Source: an uncultured bacterium | Lineage (GTDB): Bacteria; Bdellovibrionota_C; UBA2361; CAKMMH01 | Direction of reading: 5' to 3' | DNA length: 17,731 nucleotides | Assembly (NCBI GenBank): GCA_927798255.1 | Contig: CAKMMH010000012.1 | Location: 1 to 17,731 of the forward strand | In this document: positions 1 to 7,050 of the stretch, piece after piece | Layout: each line of letters opens with the position of its first letter | How positions within the stretch are numbered: position 1 is the first letter of the stretch | The notes under the pieces: model-generated | Database searches by the model: none | What the model was told of the DNA's origin: nothing | The model's input: the letters and a program-made list of their open reading frames with translations, nothing else | Position numbers and translations under genes: made by a program

Positions 1-7
1 AAAAAGC

Positions 8-223
8 ATGTCGAAAGAAGATTTTTATGAAGAAGTAAAAACTTTCTTCCAAATTTCAAGAGAACATGGTTTTACGTATATTTCCAATGAAAAAAATTTA
101 AAGAAATTTAAATTAGAAAATGTTCTTTTAAGAGTGCTTGATGTTTATAGTGAAGTTACAGGAAAAGTAATAAAGAGACCTATAGTTAATGATAATAGTG
201 AAGAATTAAAAGAAGCTATATAA
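8..223 (+). CDS. Small hypothetical protein or C-terminal fragment
   Basis: This is an open frame of 71 codons at the very start of the window. The two codons before the ATG are also open, so it could be the C-terminal end of a longer protein whose start lies outside the window. The product is charged and probably helical (many Lys and Glu), with no signal peptide, membrane segment or motif I recognise. The base composition and codon use match the neighbouring genes, which supports coding. It converges on the sulfatase gene with a 26-bp gap holding a weak 5-bp hairpin (AGATA..TATCT). I assign no function. Confidence 0.5.
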   Translation: MSKEDFYEEVKTFFQISREHGFTYISNEKNLKKFKLENVLLRVLDVYSEVTGKVIKRPIVNDNSEELKEAI

Positions 224-249
224 TTTAAAAATATTTCCTTAAGATAGCT

Positions 250-1686
250 TTATCTACAAATTTTACTATGACACTCCTGTGGATCGTGTATTGATAATTC
301 ATTATAAAGTTTAGCTTGAAGCTCATTTTGCACGTCACTATATTTTGGTTCGTTAGCTAAATTTAGTAATTCATATGGATCTAATTTTATATTATAAAGC
401 TCTTTAAATTTTGTATGACCTGTCTCTGAATAAACATAATCTTTCGTGTGGTAACCGCTATAAACTAATGAGCTATTGTTCCAAGAACCTTGAAGAAGAA
501 TACCATCTCTTAAATTATTACCTTTTATTACATCTAAAAGAGAAATTCCAGAAACTTCATTTTCAAAATCTTCTTTCTTTATCCCCGCAAGGTCTGCAAA
601 TGTTGGTGCCATATCAATATTTGCTGTAATTTCATCAACATCTTTAGCAGGAAATAATGTACGGTCTTTCGGATAGCTTATAGCAAGAGGAATTCTTGTT
701 GCTTCTTCATAAGTATTATTTTTAGATTGTAAACAATGTTCTCCCCACATAAGTCCATTATCTGACATAAATACTAAAACTGTATTTTCATAAAGACCAA
801 GTTTCTTTAGTTTTTTGACAATTTTCTTCACTCCATCATCAATTGACATAAGAGTTGCAAGTTGCTTCCCAGCAAATAATTTAATATTTTTCTTTTTTTT
901 ATTTAATTGTTTCTTTTTGGATCTGAAATACTGTTTTTGCACGTTAACCCAACTTGGTTTACCAGTATCTTTTATATCTAAAAAAGAAGGAACATCTTTT
1001 ATTTCTCTTATATTATATCTTTTTTCATAAGCTTTATCAGGAAGCGCAGGACTATGAGGCGCATTATGAGATAGTGTTAAGAAAAAAGGCTTGTGCTGTT
1101 TCTTTGCATTATCTAAAAATTGTAAAGCTTTACGATTCCAAAATTCAGTGACATAAAATCCTCTTTTTCTAGAGAATTTACCATTTTCATTAATAACTAG
1201 ATCTGTATAACGAGCGCTTCCACCTCTATGGGCTACCCAATAATTATATTCACTTTTTCTATTGGGAGAATATTTACCATCAGAAGTATTGTGAAATTTC
1301 CCAACATGTCCTGTGTAATAGCCTGAATCTTTAAGGCGTTTAGCAATAGAGTACTCATTTAAAGAAGGCTTTTCTTGATCTGCATTATCAAGCATTCCAT
1401 GCTCTGTTGTGTAAAGTCCTGTAAGGATACTAATTCTACTTGGTCCACAAATAGGAGTTGTCGCAAAATGGTTTGTAAACACAGTACCTTTTAAGAAAAT
1501 TTCTTTGTATGTTACAGGCATATATTTTTTTATGGTATCTGCTCTTTGGTCATCTGTTAGAATAAAAATAATATTTGGTCTAGTATCAGTATTTTTAGTA
1601 CTTTGGCAATAAGCGACGTTTGTATTTATTAAAATAATTGTTAATATAACTTTGAGAAGTAAAACTTTAATGTTTGAATTTATCAT
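250..1686 (-). CDS. Secreted formylglycine-dependent sulfatase
   Basis: This 478-residue protein of the alkaline-phosphatase-like sulfatase family would hydrolyse sulfate esters (or sulfamates) outside the cytoplasm. Residues 1-27 form a hydrophobic signal peptide (…NVAYC). The maturation signature C-x-P-S-R lies at 80-84 (CGPSR), so Cys80 is the expected formylglycine residue. Metal ligands are visible as Asp45-Asp46 in TDDQRAD and Asp309-Asn310 in SDNG. Other family positions are APHSP at 209-213 and NIDMAPT at 357-363. The C-terminus contains a Cys pair (ECHSKICR), possibly a disulfide. The gene is divergent, 19 bp away, from a sulfatase-maturating radical-SAM gene, which agrees with a Cys-type sulfatase matured before export. 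The substrate cannot be read from the sequence; arylsulfatase, choline-sulfatase and glycan sulfatases share these motifs. No clear Shine-Dalgarno site precedes the ATG. Confidence 0.9.
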   Translation of the reverse strand: MINSNIKVLLLKVILTIILINTNVAYCQSTKNTDTRPNIIFILTDDQRADTIKKYMPVTYKEIFLKGTVFTNHFATTPICGPSRISILTGLYTTEHGMLDNADQEKPSLNEYSIAKRLKDSGYYTGHVGKFHNTSDGKYSPNRKSEYNYWVAHRGGSARYTDLVINENGKFSRKRGFYVTEFWNRKALQFLDNAKKQHKPFFLTLSHNAPHSPALPDKAYEKRYNIREIKDVPSFLDIKDTGKPSWVNVQKQYFRSKKKQLNKKKKNIKLFAGKQLATLMSIDDGVKKIVKKLKKLGLYENTVLVFMSDNGLMWGEHCLQSKNNTYEEATRIPLAISYPKDRTLFPAKDVDEITANIDMAPTFADLAGIKKEDFENEVSGISLLDVIKGNNLRDGILLQGSWNNSSLVYSGYHTKDYVYSETGHTKFKELYNIKLDPYELLNLANEPKYSDVQNELQAKLYNELSIHDPQECHSKICR

Positions 1687-1705
1687 TTTTTAAAACGCCA
1701 AAAAA

Positions 1706-2824
1706 ATGTTTACACCATTTGATTCATTACATATTACAATAAAACCAAAAGGAGCAATTTGCAATTTATCATGTAAGTATTGTTATTATTTAAGAAAAAA
1801 ATCCTTATGCAATAATACAGATTTTTCAATAAATTTAAAGACATATATTAACCTTTTAGAAAATTTAAAAAATTTTGCGAATCGTTCTTCAATCACTTGG
1901 CAGGGAGGAGAGCCTACACTTCGAGGATTAGATTTTTTTTATGAGGCAATAAACTATCAAAAAATACATGGAATAAAAATAAAAAATTGTTTTCAAACAA
2001 ATGGTACGAATTTAAATGAGGAATGGGTTAAATTTTTTAAAGAAAATGATTTTTTGATAGGAATAAGTCTTGATGGACCTAAAAATTTACATGAGAAAAA
2101 TAGAGTAAGTGTCACTCATGAAAGTTATTATGATAAAATTATTGAAAATATTAATTTATTAAAAAAATATGGAGTAGATTTTAATATTTTATGTACTGTA
2201 AACAAAGAAAATGTAAGATATCCAAGGGAAGTATATGAGTATTTTGTAAATACACTTAAAGTTAATTTCTTACAATTTATTCCAATTGTTCAAAGTGAAA
2301 AAGGATCTGGTTTTAATAGAGAAAATGTACTGAATCCTCAGTCTATTACTCCAAAAGAATATGAAGATTTTATAATTTCTGTGTTTGATTTGTGGTATAA
2401 AAAAGATGTCGGGAAAGTGTCTGTACAGCTTTTTGAGGTTATTATGGCTTCTTGGCTTGGTACAGAACATGGGCTTTGCGAGTTCCAAAAAAATTGTGGA
2501 CAAGCACTTTTAATGGAACACAATGGCGATATTTACGCTTGTGATCATTTCGCAGAAAAAGATTTTTTACTTGGGAATATTAATGAGAAAAGCTTAAAAG
2601 AATTGTTTGATAATAAGATGTTTTATGATTTTAGAGCTTATAAAAGAGAAAATGTAAGTAAAGAATGTATAGCATGTAAATACTTTTTTATATGTCATGG
2701 AGAATGTCCAAAAAATTGGATAGTAAGGGATAAAGAGGGAAAAAGAAAAAATTATCTTTGTGAAAGTTATAAAAGGATTTTTGATTACACGTCAGATAAA
2801 TTATTAGCTTTAATTAAAAGGTAA
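1706..2824 (+). CDS. Anaerobic sulfatase-maturating enzyme (radical SAM/SPASM)
   Basis: This 372-residue radical-SAM enzyme would oxidise the active-site Cys (or Ser) of sulfatases to formylglycine in the cytoplasm. The N-terminal CNLSCKYCYY motif places the radical-SAM [4Fe-4S] ligands at Cys19, Cys23 and Cys26. WQGGEPTLRG at 65-74 is the SAM-binding GGEP segment. The C-terminal third carries a SPASM domain with Cys258, 264, 279, 321, 324, 330, 334 and 352, enough for two auxiliary clusters. Asp280 directly after Cys279 (YACDH) matches the catalytic Asp described in characterised anSMEs. It lies divergent to its likely client, the sulfatase, and 13 bp upstream of tadA, with which it is probably co-transcribed. 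The ATG has no obvious ribosome-binding site. Confidence 0.93.
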   Translation: MFTPFDSLHITIKPKGAICNLSCKYCYYLRKKSLCNNTDFSINLKTYINLLENLKNFANRSSITWQGGEPTLRGLDFFYEAINYQKIHGIKIKNCFQTNGTNLNEEWVKFFKENDFLIGISLDGPKNLHEKNRVSVTHESYYDKIIENINLLKKYGVDFNILCTVNKENVRYPREVYEYFVNTLKVNFLQFIPIVQSEKGSGFNRENVLNPQSITPKEYEDFIISVFDLWYKKDVGKVSVQLFEVIMASWLGTEHGLCEFQKNCGQALLMEHNGDIYACDHFAEKDFLLGNINEKSLKELFDNKMFYDFRAYKRENVSKECIACKYFFICHGECPKNWIVRDKEGKRKNYLCESYKRIFDYTSDKLLALIKR

Positions 2825-2837
2825 AAACATATTTATT

Positions 2838-3290
2838 ATGAATTTTAATAAAAATAATTTAGAAAAATATATGACGATTGTTCTAGAGGAAGCTAAGATT
2901 GCTTTAGTTGAAGGTGAGGTGCCGATTGCCGCTTTGATTGTTAAAGACGATGAAATTTTATCTCTTACTCATAATAAGGTTGAAAGTTTAAAAGATGCCA
3001 CAGCTCATGCAGAAATTTTGGCAATAAAAGAAGCTTCAAAAAAACTTAATAATTGGCGTCTTGATAACACTACACTTTTTGTAAATGTTGAACCTTGTAC
3101 TATGTGCTTAGGGGCGATTGAAAACGCAAGAATTGATAACGTAGTTTATGGAACATCGGAGCCAAAAACAGGAGCTTGCGAGTCTAGATATGATTTATCT
3201 CTTTTTAATCCAAAGAAAATAAAAATTGTAAGTGGTATATTAGAAGAAGAGTCAAAAGAACTTATTAAAAAGGCTTTTATAAGAAAATAA
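2838..3290 (+). CDS. tadA: tRNA-specific adenosine deaminase TadA
   Basis: This 150-residue zinc-dependent deaminase converts adenosine-34 of tRNA-Arg(ACG) to inosine for wobble decoding. The cytidine-deaminase fold is clear: HAE at 57-59 supplies a zinc ligand (His57) and the proton-shuttling Glu59, and PCTMC at 86-90 supplies the zinc-binding Cys87 and Cys90. The usual PCxMC spacing is kept, as is the following GAIENARIDNVVYG stretch. The first ATG is preferred to Met12, because the N-terminal helix before EVPIAALIV is normal for this family. It follows the sulfatase maturase with a 13-bp gap. A less specific nucleoside/guanine deaminase is possible but less likely. Confidence 0.9.
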   Translation: MNFNKNNLEKYMTIVLEEAKIALVEGEVPIAALIVKDDEILSLTHNKVESLKDATAHAEILAIKEASKKLNNWRLDNTTLFVNVEPCTMCLGAIENARIDNVVYGTSEPKTGACESRYDLSLFNPKKIKIVSGILEEESKELIKKAFIRK

Positions 3291-3301
3291 ATTTATTCAT
3301 C

Positions 3302-3330
3302 TTGTAAGCACTATGTCTCTTAATTAAAAT
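3302..3330 (+). promoter_or_regulatory. Sigma-70-type promoter for the lipoprotein pair
   Basis: TTGTAA at 3302-3307 and TAAAAT at 3325-3330 are separated by exactly 17 bp, in the 98-bp gap before the lipoprotein genes. The predicted start leaves a leader of about 50 nt that ends in a strong AGGAGAT ribosome-binding site before the ATG at 3389. Confidence 0.5.
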
Positions 3331-3388
3331 AAAAACATAAAGTTTGCTGATTTTTTAAATAATAATTTTTAACTAAATAGGAGATATA

Positions 3389-3760
3389 ATGAAAAAATTT
3401 ATATTAGTAGCATTCTTGTTTTTGACTGCTGCTTGCACATCTCATCTTGCAGATGTCACAGCTATTTCAACAAGAGAGCTAAACCCAAATGAAGTTGATT
3501 TAAATAAACTTCCAACAAAAACTCAAATCGAAGGACAACATAAAGCTGTCACAACACTTTTTACATTTTGGAAACGTGTTAATTTGTCAAAAGCAGTTGA
3601 TGAGGCACTTGATAAAGGAGAGGGCGATTTGATGCTTAATGCTGAAATATCTTTGAGGCGAATTTTTATAGTAATAGGCTTTATTAATACAATAAAAATT
3701 AAAGGTGATGTTGTTAACACAAAAGCAGCTTTAAATAATACGGAGGTAAAAAAGAAATGA
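3389..3760 (+). CDS. Small outer-membrane-type lipoprotein, first of a pair
   Basis: This is a 123-residue predicted lipoprotein: a Lys-Lys start, a hydrophobic stretch, and a lipobox-like LTAAC with the lipidated residue at Cys16. The Thr at -3 makes the box slightly atypical. No enzyme motif is visible. The segment around 70-88 (AVDEALDKGEGDLMLNAEI) and the following IKGDVV region resemble the matching part of the next gene, so the two are probably paralogues. A strong AGGAGAT precedes the start. The stop overlaps the next start by 4 bp (ATGA), so the two are translationally coupled and may act together. The A-x-x-A-L-x-x-G-x-D-x-hydrophobic-N-A pattern is common in small periplasmic lipoproteins of unknown role. 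Confidence 0.8.
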   Translation: MKKFILVAFLFLTAACTSHLADVTAISTRELNPNEVDLNKLPTKTQIEGQHKAVTTLFTFWKRVNLSKAVDEALDKGEGDLMLNAEISLRRIFIVIGFINTIKIKGDVVNTKAALNNTEVKKK

Positions 3761-4137
3761 AAAAATTAATAACTCTTGCTTTTTGCATTTTTTACTTATC
3801 TTCGTGTACTGCAAATCACGGTCATTTTACAGTTATTACAAACAAAATGCTTGATAAGTCTCATTTTAAAATTGCCGATCAACAAGTTGGAAAAAACGTT
3901 AGAGGTCGCTCTGTAACCCATATTATTTTATCTTGGGAATTAGGAGATAGTGATATATCAGAAGCTTTAGATAGAGCAATGAAACAAGATATAGGATCAG
4001 ATATGATAGTTAACGCTGATATGCTTTACTGGGCTTGGTTTGTGCCAGGATTTTATGGTCAACATGGTTGGAGAATCAGAGGAAATGCTAACTCAAGTAT
4101 AATGCCACTTGAACCTACACAGATAGTAGAGGAATAA
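3757..4137 (+). CDS. Small outer-membrane-type lipoprotein, second of a pair
   Basis: This is a 126-residue predicted lipoprotein with a canonical lipobox YLSSC; Cys17 would be acylated. It aligns by eye with the preceding gene. The shared parts are a Cys-Thr at the mature N-terminus, a VT-x-hydrophobic-FW/SW segment, the EALDRAMKQDIGSDMIVNADM helix-strand motif, and a late GF…I-x-G segment. It has more aromatic residues than its partner (YWAWFVPGFYGQHGW). Its ATG overlaps the upstream stop, and GGAGGT at the end of the upstream gene is its ribosome-binding site. The function is unknown; surface or envelope localisation is inferred from the lipobox. Confidence 0.82.
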   Translation: MKKLITLAFCIFYLSSCTANHGHFTVITNKMLDKSHFKIADQQVGKNVRGRSVTHIILSWELGDSDISEALDRAMKQDIGSDMIVNADMLYWAWFVPGFYGQHGWRIRGNANSSIMPLEPTQIVEE

Positions 4138-4171
4138 GGTTTTAGGTGTTATAAAGAAAATAAGAAATAGG

Positions 4172-4201
4172 GGAGATAAAAAAGATGTAACTTTTATCTC
4201 C
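4172..4201. terminator. Hairpin between convergent genes (probable terminator)
   Basis: GGAGATAAAA at 4172-4181 and TTTTATCTCC at 4192-4201 form a perfect 10-bp stem with a 10-nt loop. It lies between the lipoprotein operon (plus) and flgM (minus), which end at 4137 and 4239. Neither side has a continuous T-run, though the minus side continues T-rich. It could serve both operons. Confidence 0.55.
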
Positions 4202-4238
4202 TATAGAATAAAAATCAGTTTAAGAAATATTTTTTATT

Positions 4239-4496
4239 TTAGTATATTCCAACAGCTTCTTTTAAAAATGCCTTTGCAACATCTTTTGTGTCGTAAGATA
4301 AAGTACCTGCTTCATACTTGCTTTTTAACTCTGAAACTTTTTTTGTATTATCAGTTTCAATTTCTTTAGCAAGTCCTTTTACACTTACTGTATCTTCGTC
4401 TGCAGGTTTTTCTTTTATTTCTTTTTGCTCAGTTTTTTTAACAGAGCTTGCTTGAATTGGACTTATACTTTCTAGTTTTTTATCTCTAATTTCCAT
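4239..4496 (-). CDS. flgM: FlgM-like anti-sigma-28 factor
   Basis: This 85-residue protein resembles FlgM, which holds the flagellar sigma factor FliA inactive until the hook is finished and FlgM is exported. The N-terminal half is polar and probably unstructured (many Lys, Glu, Ser and Pro). The C-terminal half has the family pattern: DTVSVKGLAKEIE, then VSELKSKYEAGTLSYDTKDVA, then AKAFLKEAVGIY. The lK-x-x-x-x-x-G-x-hydrophobic-x-hydrophobic-D segment followed by an A-x-x-hydrophobic-hydrophobic helix is typical of the sigma-binding region. The length fits the family (about 75-105). A GAGGT ribosome-binding site lies just upstream of the ATG. A sigma-28-like promoter upstream supports the call independently. 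No other flagellar gene is in the window. Confidence 0.75.
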   Translation of the reverse strand: MEIRDKKLESISPIQASSVKKTEQKEIKEKPADEDTVSVKGLAKEIETDNTKKVSELKSKYEAGTLSYDTKDVAKAFLKEAVGIY

Positions 4497-4619
4497 CGCT
4501 ACCTCATAAGGTTAAATTACAATACATACAACATAAATAAGGTTTCATTTTTGCACCGTCCTTGGTAACGAGTTATAAGTAAAGTTATTAACTTTTTTGC
4601 ATATCCCTTGCAAATAGCA

Positions 4620-4646
4620 TAATCGGTAAGGTAATATAAAAACTTA
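4620..4646 (-). promoter_or_regulatory. Sigma-28 (FliA)-type promoter upstream of flgM
   Basis: Read on the minus strand, TAAG (4646-4643) is followed after exactly 15 bp by ACCGATTA (4627-4620). The FliA consensus is TAAA-N15-GCCGATAA, so 3 of 4 and 6 of 8 positions match with the exact spacing. The leader to the flgM ATG would be about 115 nt. It includes a small inverted repeat, TTGCA..TGCAA, near 4600. Confidence 0.6.
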
Positions 4647-4704
4647 ATAAAATAATTAAAAAATGTTTGAAAATTTATAAAAAATATAAAAAATTTTTTT
4701 AAGT

Positions 4705-5175
4705 ATGAAAAAAGTAGAAATTCTAAGTATATCAAGGGTTAAGCAAGATTTTATCTTAAAAGGCGAGAAAGAGTACCAAAAAAGGCTTTCAAAGTTTGTC
4801 GATCTAAAACTTACCGATTTTAACCTATCTTTTCCCGCATCAATGTCAAAAAATGATGTAATGAAGCAAGAAGGAGAGTATTTCTTTAAGCATACTTCAA
4901 AAGATGCTAAAATTATCCTACTTGATGAACATGGAAAAAAATTTACTTCCCAAGAATTTGCAAATTTTATTAAAAAACAAGATGTTAGCTCAAATACGCT
5001 TTTATTTGCAATAGGCGGAGCTTATGGTTGGCATGAAAGTGTTAAGGAAAAGGCTGATATGCTTCTTTCCTTATCTGATTTTACATTTCCATACCAACTT
5101 TCTCGCCTTATAATGGTAGAGCAACTTTATAGAGCGTATTCGATTATTAATAATTTTCCATATCATAAAGAGTAG
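4705..5175 (+). CDS. rlmH: 23S rRNA pseudouridine-1915 N3-methyltransferase RlmH
   Basis: This 156-residue SPOUT-class methyltransferase acts on pseudouridine 1915 in helix 69 of 23S rRNA, using S-adenosylmethionine. The length is typical. Diagnostic segments are LLDEHGKKFTSQEFA in the middle, the knot region LLFAIGGAYGWHESV at 104-118 with the Gly-rich SAM loop, LSRLIMVEQLYRAYSI, and the C-terminal FPYHKE, whose Tyr-His is characteristic of the family. The upstream region is shared with the divergent flgM promoter. I see no good Shine-Dalgarno before the ATG (sequence TTTAAGTATG). The next gene follows after 35 bp and may be co-transcribed. Confidence 0.95.
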   Translation: MKKVEILSISRVKQDFILKGEKEYQKRLSKFVDLKLTDFNLSFPASMSKNDVMKQEGEYFFKHTSKDAKIILLDEHGKKFTSQEFANFIKKQDVSSNTLLFAIGGAYGWHESVKEKADMLLSLSDFTFPYQLSRLIMVEQLYRAYSIINNFPYHKE

Positions 5176-5210
5176 TAAAAAAAATATGCTTAGATATAAA
5201 GGACTTTATT

Positions 5211-5690
5211 ATGACAAAAATTAGAAGATTTGATACATCAGTTTTAGGTGAAATGCTTATAGGAAAAGATCCTTTAAAAATAGTCAGGCATTTTTTGCTA
5301 AAAAAAGGACATGATCCTGATAAAACTTTAAGAGAAGAAACCCCAAATTCTTGTCGTTGGATGCTTAATCTTTCAAATGGCTATGAAATGGAAGTTTTCC
5401 TTGATAAATTAAAAACACCTTCTCAAGCAACAGTATATATGGGAATAAACATTATGACAGTCCCAATTAGAGATGCACAAAATTTTCTTGTAACTGTTTT
5501 AGAGGTCGCAGATGGCTTAATTGGTGCAAAGCTAGGGCTCGTTGGTTACTTTGTGATTTTAAGTGTTGGACTTGGCGCCGAAAGAATAACTTTTGATGAG
5601 CTTGATTATAACTACAGATTGATTCTTGCACAGAAAGAATGGGTTAAAGATGCAATCTTAGACGAGTTTGATGAAGATATCGATGTCTGA
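5211..5690 (+). CDS. Conserved-looking hypothetical protein, possibly YbjN-like
   Basis: This 159-residue soluble protein is one I do not recognise with certainty. The layout is a helical N-terminus, then a beta-rich part (WMLNLSNGYEMEVFLD, ATVYMGINIMTVP). After that comes a Gly-rich, probably conserved block at about 99-120 (ADGLIGAKLGLVG) and ITFDELDYNYRLI, ending in an acidic tail (DEFDEDIDV). The alternating strands and the W-x-x-x-L-x-x-G pattern recall YbjN / type III chaperone-like folds, but this is only a resemblance. AAAGGA lies 7 bp before the ATG. It follows rlmH and converges on the nuclease-like gene with only 6 bp between the two stops. Confidence 0.7.
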   Translation: MTKIRRFDTSVLGEMLIGKDPLKIVRHFLLKKGHDPDKTLREETPNSCRWMLNLSNGYEMEVFLDKLKTPSQATVYMGINIMTVPIRDAQNFLVTVLEVADGLIGAKLGLVGYFVILSVGLGAERITFDELDYNYRLILAQKEWVKDAILDEFDEDIDV

Positions 5691-5696
5691 TGTTAT

Positions 5697-6887
5697 TTAA
5701 ATGCTACTTTTAGGGTAAGTATGGCTTTCTATTGGAAGTTGACATTTTGAAAAATTCGGATTGCGTCGTTTGTTGTCTTTTTTATGCCATATTTCTAGTT
5801 TTTCAATTGATATATCAAATCTATATTTATCTCTATTTATATCTTCTATTCCTTTAACTAACTTTTCTAATTGCGTAACACCACCAAATTTTTCCTCTCG
5901 AAATGTTTCTTCTAAACCAAGACTAGAAGATTTAATTTCTACCGCTACAAAATGAGTTTTTTTATCTTTATCCGTATATGAATAGATTAAATCGATTTCT
6001 CCACTATGTGTGTTTCCTTCAATTTCACACGCAAATGAACGTCCGATTTCAAAGCTATTAAATTTTAAATCATTTCTTAAAAGTTGTTCGTATATAAAAT
6101 TGGCTTCATTTAGAAAACCTTGGACTCGTTTTCCAGATAATTGTTTTTCTGATATATGCTTATAAATACCATCTATCCAGCTTGACATTCCATTTACAGG
6201 AATATTTTTTTCTTTAGATAAAATTTGAATCTCATTCATTCTTTTAAATAGTTCGTTTATAGTTTTGTTGATATTAGATTTCTCATTTACGTCTAACTCA
6301 CATTTACTAACAAGATTTTTTAAACTGATAGTATTTTCTATAAATTTATTTAGAGCCTCATTTTTTAATGTTTCATAATCTTTGATGAATGTTATTAATT
6401 TATCTTTTATTTGAAATTTATTGTTTTCATTTAAATTTCGAGGTTTGAATTTAAGGATAAGATTTCTACATGTTATATCAACGGTATTAATGTTTGTAAT
6501 GCCTTCTAAATTAGAAAAATAAATTCCTATCTGATTTCTTGATAAGTGTTTAAATTTATGATTTCGAGATAAATGTAATAGAGGTTTTTTTTTAAAAACA
6601 ATTTCAAACATTTTATATCGTAATTTTTTAGTATCATTTACAATATTTGAATTTAAGATTACTTTTAAATATTCTTTAAATTTTGTTACGTCAAAATTAG
6701 CTTCTTTATCAGTGCAACCATTAACTAATGTATTTAAATGTTCATAAGTAAAATCTTTTTTAAATCGTGTAATTAAAGCGCATAATTCAGTATCTACTTT
6801 AGTAGTATCATTATAACTAGGTAGCTTTTCAAGTACAAGTGGTGCAGGGGATTGTATATGACTAGAGGAAGAATTAATTTCAGCCAT
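5697..6887 (-). CDS. Protein with C-terminal PD-(D/E)XK nuclease-like domain
   Basis: This is a 396-residue protein in two parts. Residues 1 to about 235 are Lys/Asn-rich and helical, with no motif I recognise. Residues about 255-340 carry a PD-(D/E)XK signature: Glu261 in a helix (FLNEANFIYE), Asp299 in GEIDLIYSY, then VAVEIKSS with Glu317 and Lys319, and Gln339 in VTQLEKL, the position of the accessory Gln in several such nucleases. The frame is open 23 codons further up to 6956, but I chose the ATG at 6887 because a promoter-like TTGCAA/TATATA lies between them. There is no signal peptide or membrane segment, and no visible partner methylase or immunity gene. It could be a stand-alone nuclease, a secreted effector/toxin or a degenerate restriction enzyme. 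Confidence 0.75.
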   Translation of the reverse strand: MAEINSSSSHIQSPAPLVLEKLPSYNDTTKVDTELCALITRFKKDFTYEHLNTLVNGCTDKEANFDVTKFKEYLKVILNSNIVNDTKKLRYKMFEIVFKKKPLLHLSRNHKFKHLSRNQIGIYFSNLEGITNINTVDITCRNLILKFKPRNLNENNKFQIKDKLITFIKDYETLKNEALNKFIENTISLKNLVSKCELDVNEKSNINKTINELFKRMNEIQILSKEKNIPVNGMSSWIDGIYKHISEKQLSGKRVQGFLNEANFIYEQLLRNDLKFNSFEIGRSFACEIEGNTHSGEIDLIYSYTDKDKKTHFVAVEIKSSSLGLEETFREEKFGGVTQLEKLVKGIEDINRDKYRFDISIEKLEIWHKKDNKRRNPNFSKCQLPIESHTYPKSSI

Positions 6888-6912
6888 TATTAATCTACAA
6901 AAATAATTTTTA

Positions 6913-6946
6913 ATTATATATATGACGTTATTTGATTTTTTTGCAA
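6913..6946 (-). promoter_or_regulatory. Promoter candidate for the nuclease-like gene
   Basis: On the minus strand, TTGCAA (6946-6941) is followed after 18 bp by TATATA (6922-6917), which overlaps a perfect TATAAT (6918-6913). The ATG at 6887 is about 25 bp downstream. This argues against the longer upstream start at 6956. Confidence 0.45.
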
Positions 6947-6984
6947 TTAGTAACATGAATAAATAATATTTAGCAATTTTTTCT

Positions 6985-7013
6985 CTTTTAAAATTATCAA
7001 CTTTGTCGTATGA
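6985..7013 (+). promoter_or_regulatory. Promoter candidate for the ATP synthase operon
   Basis: TTTTAA (6985-6990) and TATGAT (7008-7013, 5 of 6 matches) are 17 bp apart and about 38 bp before the first atp gene. The -35 is weak, so the call rests mainly on the -10 and on the position. Confidence 0.4.
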
Positions 7014-7050
7014 TAAGAAAAGTTTAGTATTTTTAGGTTATTAAAAGAAA

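Noticed and set aside
261..1686. Sulfatase as a lipoprotein
   Set aside because: A Cys follows the hydrophobic segment (VAYC), but Tyr at -1 does not fit a lipobox; an ordinary signal peptide is more likely.
4500..4620. Possible c-di-GMP or other riboswitch in the flgM leader
   Set aside because: GCAAAA-like pieces recur, but I could not form the conserved stems or the full motif order of any known riboswitch.
6888..6956. 23-codon N-terminal extension of the nuclease-like protein
   Set aside because: The stretch contains a promoter-like pair between the two ATGs, and the extension looks like AT-rich noncoding sequence.
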